7,898 bases of DNA from Candidatus Altarchaeales archaeon WOR_SM1_86-2 (GTDB taxonomy: Archaea; Altiarchaeota; Altiarchaeia; IMC4; MCBC01), in assembly GCA_001723855.1 (NCBI GenBank), contig MCBC01000054.1:1-7898 (forward strand), written 5' to 3'. Shown here in pieces: positions 5,751-7,898 of the stretch. Both the position numbers and the translations under genes were made by a program. Each line of letters starts with the position of its first letter. Within the stretch, counting starts at the first letter, position 1. The notes beneath the pieces were generated by a model, which was not told the DNA's origin, did not search any database, and was given only the letters and a program-made list of their open reading frames with translations.

Positions 5751-6017
5751 ATGATAACAAAGCAGGAGAAGGAGATAATATTGAAATGTGCGGAGAAGTA
5801 CAATGTATCATCAATATTTTTATTCGGGTCTTCCATTGAAAAAAAGGAATACGATGACATTGACATCGGGGTAAAGGGAATTAAGCCGAAATTATTCTTT
5901 AAGTTCTACGCTGAACTGGTTAAGAATTTACCAAAAAATGTTGATCTTGTTGACTTATCTAAAAAATCATTATTCAACGACCTTGTAGAAAGAGATGGAG
6001 CAAGAATCTATGGTTAA
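5751..6017 (+). CDS. mntA: Minimal nucleotidyltransferase antitoxin (MntA-like)
   Basis: This 88-residue protein of the minimal nucleotidyltransferase family has the motif FGSS (residues 25-28) followed by YDDIDIG (34-40), giving the two metal-binding Asp residues (36 and 38). A third acidic residue lies in NVDLVDL (65 or 68). In characterised MntA/HepT pairs the nucleotidyltransferase transfers AMP to a Tyr of the HEPN toxin and silences it. It overlaps the downstream HEPN gene, as expected for a coupled antitoxin-toxin operon. It has its own promoter-like leader. It is not a close copy of the MNT gene at 7354-7668, so two unrelated MNT/HEPN pairs share this window. Confidence 0.85.
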   Translation: MITKQEKEIILKCAEKYNVSSIFLFGSSIEKKEYDDIDIGVKGIKPKLFFKFYAELVKNLPKNVDLVDLSKKSLFNDLVERDGARIYG

Positions 6018-6441
6018 ACTGTCGGAAAAAATTGAAGCAGAGAAAGAAAATGTTGAAAAAGCATTAGCAAATCTTAAAGAGGTAATGGAAAGGGACGAGA
6101 AGGGTGTTATTGAGCTATCTGCAATGGCTACTTTCCTGCATAACTTTTATAATGGAATAGAAAATATCCTCAAGCAATCTTTGAAAACAAGGGATATTTA
6201 TATTCCAAAAACCGCGAGATGGCACAAGGAATTATTAAAAATTTCGGCTTCAAATAAAATAATATCCGGGAGTATGTCAGACAAACTTCTTGAGTACCTT
6301 ACATTCAGACACTTCTTTGTTCACGGATATGGGTTTATGCTTGAAGAAGAACCGCTTGAGGAACTTACGGATAATGTTTTTGAGATATGGGATGACTTTT
6401 GCATGGAAATTGATACTTTTCTTAACCTTCAAATTAGATAA
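5995..6441 (+). CDS. hepT: HEPN toxin ribonuclease (HepT-like) with RX4HXY motif
   Basis: A mostly helical HEPN protein of 148 residues if the first ATG is used. RHFFVHGY at residues 105-112 is an exact RX4HXY motif: Arg105 and His110 form the RNase site, and Tyr112 is the residue that MntA-type partners modify with AMP in studied systems. An alternative start is the ATG at 6010 (five residues shorter), which has GGAG about 9 bases upstream and overlaps the MNT gene by 8 bases instead of 23; I find that start at least as likely. Paired with the MNT gene at 5751, it forms a type VII-style toxin-antitoxin system that probably cleaves RNA when released. Confidence 0.88.
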   Translation: MEQESMVKLSEKIEAEKENVEKALANLKEVMERDEKGVIELSAMATFLHNFYNGIENILKQSLKTRDIYIPKTARWHKELLKISASNKIISGSMSDKLLEYLTFRHFFVHGYGFMLEEEPLEELTDNVFEIWDDFCMEIDTFLNLQIR

Positions 6442-6574
6442 ATTAAAAATTTATATTCTTAAAGAATCGGGTTCTGCAACAAAACTTCCCGATAGCATTT
6501 TTGATTTGTTTGGAAAAGATGATGAATGGTTTGATGCTTCGCTGTATTGGTTTGACTGGGACAAAGAAAGGTGA
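6442..6574 (+). other. Coding-like remnant, possible antitoxin C-terminus
   Basis: One frame stays open after the HEPN stop and encodes KIYILKESGSATKLPDSIF and then FGKDDEWFDASLYWFDWD before a TGA at 6572-6574. The aromatic and acidic composition looks like real protein, not random translation, and resembles the tail of small antitoxin-like proteins. No ATG or GTG lies in the stretch itself; in-frame ATGs occur only inside the HEPN gene. It may be a gene remnant, or a C-terminal extension lost from the HEPN gene by frameshift. Function not recognised. Confidence 0.3.
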
Positions 6575-6621
6575 TGTGAATTTTAATTTTAATTTCTAAA
6601 ATAATAAATAACAAGACAAAA

Positions 6622-6780
6622 ATGAATCTCAAAGTTATCGTAAAAGAGGATAAAGAAGACGGCGGCTATAATGTTTCATGCCCTGCACTTCCCGGTTGTC
6701 ATTCGCAGGGTGAAACAGTTGAGGAAGCATTGGAGAATATAAAAGATGCGATTGAAGGATGTCTTGCGGTGTTGAATTAA
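6622..6780 (+). CDS. hicB: HicB antitoxin, apparently truncated by a premature stop
   Basis: This 52-residue product has the HicB signature: GGYNVSCPALPGCHSQGETVEEALENIKDAIEG (quoted in parts: PALPGCHSQGET at about 22-33, EEALENIKDAIE at about 35-46). HicB blocks the HicA mRNA interferase and usually binds DNA or oligomerises. It stops at TAA 6778-6780 after CLAVLN. Reading on in the same frame gives 16 more codons ending EAIVAV and a TAA at 6829-6831, a tail much like normal HicB C-termini. A single base change (GAA to TAA) would explain the stop. Whether the short form still binds HicA is unknown. It is followed by the damaged hicA gene nine bases beyond the second stop. Confidence 0.75.
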   Translation: MNLKVIVKEDKEDGGYNVSCPALPGCHSQGETVEEALENIKDAIEGCLAVLN

Positions 6781-6839
6781 AGAGTAAAAATTACCAGCAG
6801 CAGTGAGCAGGAAGCAATCGTGGCTGTTTAAATTTAATA

Positions 6840-7060
6840 ATGGCAAAGTTACCGATAATCTCCGGGAAAAAGCATTGAAAGCATTTAGAAAAGCAGGATG
6901 GATACCTGTAAGAAAGACAGGAAGTCATGTGATTATGATAAGAGAGAATTATGCGGTTACACTTTCAATTCCAATGCATAAAGCAGTGAAAAGAGGTACC
7001 TTGAGTGGTATTATAAAGGATGCCGGGTTAAGTGTTGAGGAATTTGTCAGATTATTGTGA
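6840..7060 (+). pseudogene. hicA: HicA mRNA interferase toxin, frameshifted
   Basis: An ATG at 6840 begins MAKLPIISGKK, the standard HicA N-terminus, but the frame closes at a TGA after 12 codons. The rest of HicA continues in another frame: ALKAFRKAGW, VRKTGSHVIM with the catalytic His, then GTLSGIIKDAGLSVEEFVRLL to the stop at 7058-7060. Adding one base in the A-run near 6865-6870 restores SGK(x)ALKAFRKAGW, exactly as expected for HicA, so one base has been lost there. The toxin's dsRBD-like core and active-site His are otherwise intact. An open frame from GTG 6803 covers the C-terminal part, but its first 20 residues do not look like HicA. With the broken hicB before it, the pair is probably dead, unless the missing base is a sequencing error. 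Confidence 0.75.
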
Positions 7061-7107
7061 GGGGATAATTAATCATACGCCATATAACAAGAGGATAACA
7101 AAAATCT

Positions 7108-7320
7108 ATGGTTAAAATAGAAAAACTGAAAAGAGCATCTGCTCAAAATGTGGTTGTTTTACGGGAGGTCCCCTACGCAGAGGCGAAGTCGCTGGTTGAA
7201 GATTATTTAAAAAACAATAAAACCGCTTACATATCAGAGATTGTGGATGACTTGAGATTAGACCTCAAAACGGTTCACCGGATTGTTGAGGAACTTGAAA
7301 AAGAAAATAAAATCACATAA
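7108..7320 (+). CDS. Small winged-helix DNA-binding protein
   Basis: This 70-residue protein's C-terminal half (about 28-70) reads as a winged helix-turn-helix: a first helix (KSLVEDYLKNN), AYISEIVDDLRLDLKTVHRIVEELEKENKI with a turn between two helices, and a basic recognition helix. The N-terminal part (MVKIEKLKRASAQNVVVLREVPYAEA) resembles small archaeal winged-helix proteins. It is probably a transcription regulator; the target is unknown. It lies between the broken hicBA pair and a minus-strand MNT gene with no clear operon partner. A GAGG lies about 13 bases before the ATG, a weak ribosome-binding site. Confidence 0.7.
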   Translation: MVKIEKLKRASAQNVVVLREVPYAEAKSLVEDYLKNNKTAYISEIVDDLRLDLKTVHRIVEELEKENKIT

Positions 7321-7350
7321 AATTAGAAAAATTTTAAAAAATTAATTTCC
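7321..7350 (-). terminator. T-rich tract after the minus-strand MNT gene
   Basis: Read on the minus strand, the 30 bases after the MNT stop hold T6 and T5 runs within AT-only sequence, the usual archaeal termination signal. It fills most of the 33-base gap between the convergent winged-helix and MNT genes. Confidence 0.4.
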
Positions 7351-7353
7351 TCC

Positions 7354-7668
7354 TCATATCTCAATCCCCTCCTCAACCGCTAATCTAACAAGCGACACCT
7401 GTTTCCTTTTCTCTTCAAACTCCTCCGGCGTGTAGCAGATAAAATCCACCGGCATGTCAATGTCCCAGTATTTATGGAGTCCTCTTGCCCTTCCTATTTT
7501 CATTCCCCGAAAAGTCGGAGAAACAAGTATCAAGTCCGCATCGCTGTCTTCCTGGGACCTGCCGGTGGCTCTTGAACCGAATAATATTATTTTATCTATT
7601 CTTTTTTCCCTGTTTAAATTGTCTTTAAATTTCCGTATATTTTCTATTAAATGTTCTCTTTTACCCAT
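7354..7668 (-). CDS. Minimal nucleotidyltransferase (MNT) of a second HEPN/MNT pair
   Basis: This 104-residue protein has a classical nucleotidyltransferase motif: ILFGSRATGRSQEDSDADLIL (GS at 31-32, Asp43 and Asp45 as metal ligands) and a third Asp75 in MPVDFIC. It is the antitoxin partner of the overlapping HEPN gene, whose stop lies 22 bases inside this gene, so translation is coupled. It appears intact. Two stumps of a close relative occur at 3512-3744 and 5429-5653 on the same strand, both lacking the N-terminal half. They match most strongly in the C-terminal 60 residues (GRARGLHKYW, YTPEEFEEKRKQVSLV). The family assignment is secure; activity on a particular toxin is inferred from context. 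Confidence 0.88.
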   Translation of the reverse strand: MGKREHLIENIRKFKDNLNREKRIDKIILFGSRATGRSQEDSDADLILVSPTFRGMKIGRARGLHKYWDIDMPVDFICYTPEEFEEKRKQVSLVRLAVEEGIEI

Positions 7669-7898
7669 TTTATCACCTCATCAGCTTTATTTATGGCACC
7701 CTCAACATAATCTTTTTCAAACTCAGCGTAACTGTCGGGATACCTTGTTTCAATATAAAATGAAGTTATTTCATCGCAAAATTCCAATAATTCATCAGGC
7801 AGGTCAACTTTCTTTCCGAGATATACCAGATCATGAGTTCTTATGAGTTTCTTAAATTTCCGGATGTATAATGCTTTTAGTGCCTTCTCCACTGCCTG
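7647..7898 (-). CDS. HEPN-domain protein, partner of the MNT gene (N-terminus beyond window)
   Basis: The visible C-terminal 83 residues include QAVEKALKALYIRKF, RTHDLVYLGKK, LPDELLEFC and ETRYPDSYAEFEKDYVEGAINKADEVIKWV, typical of the COG2250-type HEPN family. These proteins usually start tens of residues earlier with a helix leading into QAAEKALKAL, so the frame is open to the window edge and the true start lies outside. The GTG at 7892 is not a credible start. I see no RX4-6H RNase motif in the visible part, so it may act by binding instead of cleavage or have its active residues upstream. It forms a toxin-antitoxin-type operon with the overlapping MNT gene. Confidence 0.85.
   Translation of the reverse strand, partial: QAVEKALKALYIRKFKKLIRTHDLVYLGKKVDLPDELLEFCDEITSFYIETRYPDSYAEFEKDYVEGAINKADEVIKWVKENI

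Noticed and set aside
6803..6842. GTG at 6803 as the true hicA start
   Set aside because: The residues before ALKAFRKAGW do not resemble HicA, while the ATG at 6840 in another frame gives the expected MAKLPIISGK; a frameshift explains both.
7454..7846. Plus-strand 130-residue open frame
   Set aside because: Antisense to the MNT and HEPN genes, both of which have clear family motifs.

Overview
The window looks archaeal. The genes have AT-rich leaders with TATA-like boxes (TATTTAAATAA) about 35-45 bases before several start codons. The gene families are ones common in archaea: a RuBisCO-like protein, RHH-like antitoxin/PIN toxin, MNT/HEPN pairs, HicB/HicA and a small winged-helix protein. No tRNA, rRNA, CRISPR array or transposase is visible. 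I cannot name the species; a methanogen-like or related euryarchaeon is a guess.

Layout. 1-610 (minus) is the N-terminal part of a RuBisCO large-chain homologue, probably a form IV RuBisCO-like protein (RLP). Everything to its right reads as a defence/toxin-antitoxin island: antitoxin + PIN toxin (667-1289); a large AIPR-family protein with a nuclease-like N-terminus (1498-3285); a two-domain HD protein with a glutamine-amidotransferase-like C-terminus (3836-5293); a MntA/HepT-type nucleotidyltransferase/HEPN pair (5751-6441); a decayed hicB-hicA pair (6622-7060); a winged-helix protein (7108-7320); and a second HEPN/MNT pair on the minus strand running off the right edge (7354-7898).

The most unusual feature is how the modules are joined. 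The first codons of the RLP gene are present four times: in the gene itself (581-617) and as remnants at 1301-1337, 3728-3750 and 5637-5658. The last three each lie next to a shared leader of about 90-100 bp. That leader carries a 24-bp inverted repeat, the 18-mer ATATTAATATTTAAATAA and an AT-rich tail, and it ends shortly before a defence gene. In the copies at 3.7 kb and 5.6 kb the RLP start is fused to the C-terminal half of an MNT gene related to the intact one at 7354-7668. As a result the HD gene lies between two imperfect direct repeats of nearly 400 bp. This suggests that the divergent intergenic region upstream of the RLP gene was used repeatedly as an insertion or recombination point, leaving old promoters and gene stumps between successive defence cassettes.

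Several elements are broken: two MNT stumps, hicB (premature stop) and hicA (one-base frameshift). The AIPR and HD genes look more AT-rich than the RLP, PIN and MNT sequences, which fits separate acquisition.
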